NCBI GenBank assembly: GCA_023436115.1
Contig: JAEZKQ010000031.1
Span: 178,328 to 242,327, forward strand
Direction of reading: 5' to 3'
Origin: Bacillota bacterium
GTDB lineage: Bacteria > Bacillota > Clostridia > Christensenellales > SZUA-584
DNA: 64,000 nucleotides
Positions 62,477 to 64,000 of the stretch are shown here, one piece after another. Under the pieces are notes generated by a model. The model was not told where the DNA came from. It saw only the letters and a program-made list of their open reading frames with translations, and did no database searches. A program made the position numbers and the translations under genes. The stretch's first letter is position 1; the number at the start of each line of letters is the position of its first letter.

Positions 62477-63847
62477 ATGGATCATTTCGTAATCACAAGG
62501 GAAGACGGACAATTAAAGCTTGAAAACTTAAGCTGCAGCTGCTTCTATGACCATAACATGCCCAAAATGGATATATACATCCAATCCGGGCTGATCGATA
62601 CATGTGCGGCCTGCATCATAAAAAGCGGACTCGGAAACAACCTGGTGATTGTTGCGGACAGCGTGACATATAAGGTAGCCGCCGCTAAGGTGGAACAAAG
62701 GCTTAAAGAAGCGGGTTTTAAGCCCCAAATGTGCATACTGCCGGGCGAAAAAATTGAACCCACACCCGATATGGCAGACTATATTTGTTCGATGGTCGAC
62801 AGCGATACAGATTTTTTACTATCCGTGGGTTCGGGTGTGATTACTGATCTGACAAGGCGCAGTGCGTTTCTAACTGAGAAGCCTTTTGCGGTTTTCGGAA
62901 CAGCGTCCTCAATGGATGGTTATACGTCGATCACATCGTCAATGATGATCGATAACATGAAGATAAGCCTGTATGGTAAATCAGCGCGGCTGTTGATGTT
63001 TGATCCGGAAATTCTTGCGACGGCACCACTTCTTATGCAAGCATCAGGCGTTGGCGATATGCTGGCAAAGTTCAACGTTCTTGTGGATTGGAAGCTGGGA
63101 AATGCGGTGATTGGTGAGGCGCTTTGTCCGTTATGCGAAGAGCTGCTGTTAACCGCGCTGAATCAATGCCATGCCAATATCGGTGAAATAAAAGACCGAA
63201 CGGAAAAAGGCATGGAAGCGCTTATCGAATCTTTGATACTCGCCGGTTTAACCGTATTAATTGTTAAGACCACCCGGCCTGTGGCATCAGTTGAGCATAA
63301 TATGGCGCATTATTGGGACATGATGCATGCGGCATATGGCGGAAACGAGCCGCCTTCACATGGAATCTGCGTCGGGATAGGGTTTGTGTATTCACTTTTG
63401 TTTCATAAAATGCTGAGTCATACCGATCTGTCATGTATTGACAAAGAGAGAATCAAGGCGGCGCGCTTCACAAAAGAGCAGAAGAGGGACTATATACTTA
63501 GCTGTTATCCATCCGGGGCCGGCGAAGAGGCAATGGAAAAAAATAAGGACTGGTATATAGATTGGTCTGAGCAGGAAAGACGTATCGATGCATTGGTGTC
63601 TTACCATGATTCATATATTGAAAGCTGCCGGATACTGCCCGATTATCGTGATTTTATTGTAAATTTCGAGAGTTTCGGGGCACCCACAAGCGCAACGAAA
63701 GCGGGCATCAGCTTAGATCAATTAAAAACGGCACTGCTGTGTACAAAAGATTTCCGGCTGAGATATTCGATTGCGCAGGCATTAAGTGAGCTCGGTATGC
63801 TTGATGAGTGTGTGGATAAAGTCATTGATATGGAAAAGTGCCTTTAA
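62477..63847 (+). CDS. egsA: sn-Glycerol-1-phosphate dehydrogenase (AraM/EgsA type)
   Basis: A 456-residue iron-alcohol-dehydrogenase-fold enzyme that reduces dihydroxyacetone phosphate to glycerol-1-phosphate, the archaeal-type lipid backbone. SVGSGVITDLTRR and FGTASSMDGYTSITSSM give the nucleotide and substrate regions; metal ligands fit GVGDMLAKFN, SVEHNMAHYWD and PSHGICVG. In Bacillus the AraM product is used for heptaprenylglyceryl phosphate. It follows nadE by 16 bases. No prenyltransferase partner is in the window. Confidence 0.9.
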   Translation: MDHFVITREDGQLKLENLSCSCFYDHNMPKMDIYIQSGLIDTCAACIIKSGLGNNLVIVADSVTYKVAAAKVEQRLKEAGFKPQMCILPGEKIEPTPDMADYICSMVDSDTDFLLSVGSGVITDLTRRSAFLTEKPFAVFGTASSMDGYTSITSSMMIDNMKISLYGKSARLLMFDPEILATAPLLMQASGVGDMLAKFNVLVDWKLGNAVIGEALCPLCEELLLTALNQCHANIGEIKDRTEKGMEALIESLILAGLTVLIVKTTRPVASVEHNMAHYWDMMHAAYGGNEPPSHGICVGIGFVYSLLFHKMLSHTDLSCIDKERIKAARFTKEQKRDYILSCYPSGAGEEAMEKNKDWYIDWSEQERRIDALVSYHDSYIESCRILPDYRDFIVNFESFGAPTSATKAGISLDQLKTALLCTKDFRLRYSIAQALSELGMLDECVDKVIDMEKCL

Positions 63848-63880
63848 GCCACTTTGCTTGTTAAAAACAAGAGAAAACAT

Positions 63881-63954
63881 AACCACCCGTCCAACGGGTG
63901 GTTTGCACAAGGGCCATAAGCCCATGTTACCGGCCAGCGCCTAAAGACGCTGGC
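63881..63954. repeat. Row of three hairpins at the window edge
   Basis: Three perfect stems in 74 bases: AACCACCCGT/ACGGGTGGTT (63881-63890, 63894-63903), GGGC/GCCC (63911-63914, 63920-63923), and GCCAGCG/CGCTGGC (63933-63939, 63948-63954). The first may end egsA transcription. The row resembles the palindromic ends of IS200/IS605-type elements or a dispersed structured repeat, but no transposase is in view. Confidence 0.4.
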
Positions 63955-64000
63955 TTTCACATTTGTTCAAGCCTTTAGTGCCTTTGCCTCTTTTGCCACT

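Overview
The window looks like the replication-origin region of a spore-forming, Gram-positive Clostridia (Eubacteriales) chromosome of middling GC. The evidence is the spore genes (spoIIR, sleB, ypeB), the Firmicutes-style parA/parB with parS, dnaA-dnaN, gyrB-gyrA with remB, a large type SRP RNA, a ykkC (guanidine-I) riboswitch, single-chain purL and strong AGGAGG-type ribosome binding sites. I cannot name the genus. No phage, CRISPR array, tRNA or rRNA was found.

Layout. 1-6.9 kb: V-type ATPase operon ntpI(partial)-K-E-C-F-A-B-D. Its K subunit carries every residue of the known sodium site, so it is probably a Na+ pump or synthase. 6.9-11.5 kb: a small lipoprotein, then leftward spore genes ypeB, sleB and spoIIR, and a padR-DUF2812 pair. 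11.6-17.6 kb: rightward DUF1934, metallo-hydrolase, pyrG, glnS and gltX. 17.6-25.4 kb: a 54-residue membrane protein, fhs, a membrane diguanylate cyclase, a DeoR regulator with a zinc dehydrogenase, pgsA, and an Arg-rich membrane beta-propeller protein. 25.4-32.2 kb: hydrolase, cca, dapF, acetyltransferase, CoA-transferase and pyrimidine-nucleoside phosphorylase.

Origin region, 32.2-42.7 kb. DnaA-box clusters lie at 32.24 kb and before dnaA (35.68 kb). Between dnaA and dnaN (37.30 kb) two boxes are followed by a DnaA-trio-like track and an AT-rich stretch, the likely unwinding site. Next come a VTT membrane protein, a guanidine riboswitch with its exporter gene, an SGNH hydrolase, and parA-parB. 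Two near-perfect parS sites form the two arms of the hairpin that ends parB.

42.7-64 kb: cvpA, a DUF5711 protein and a lipid kinase (leftward); ccdA-tlpA redox pair, mltG, purA, SRP RNA, hpf, an inverted pair of perfect DnaA boxes, purL (leftward), remB, gyrB, gyrA. Then a probable operon of an amino-acid-type binding protein, glutamine-dependent NAD synthetase and glycerol-1-phosphate dehydrogenase, behind a 190-base leader with strong folding potential. Structured hairpins at the right edge may be the end of a mobile element.

Most genes are ordinary housekeeping genes. The best candidates for something new are regulatory: the parS/terminator fusion, the folded leader at 59.46-59.64 kb, an 11-codon ORF overlapping the gltX start, off-origin DnaA boxes, and a leucine at GyrA position 87. 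I see no clear undescribed multi-gene system.
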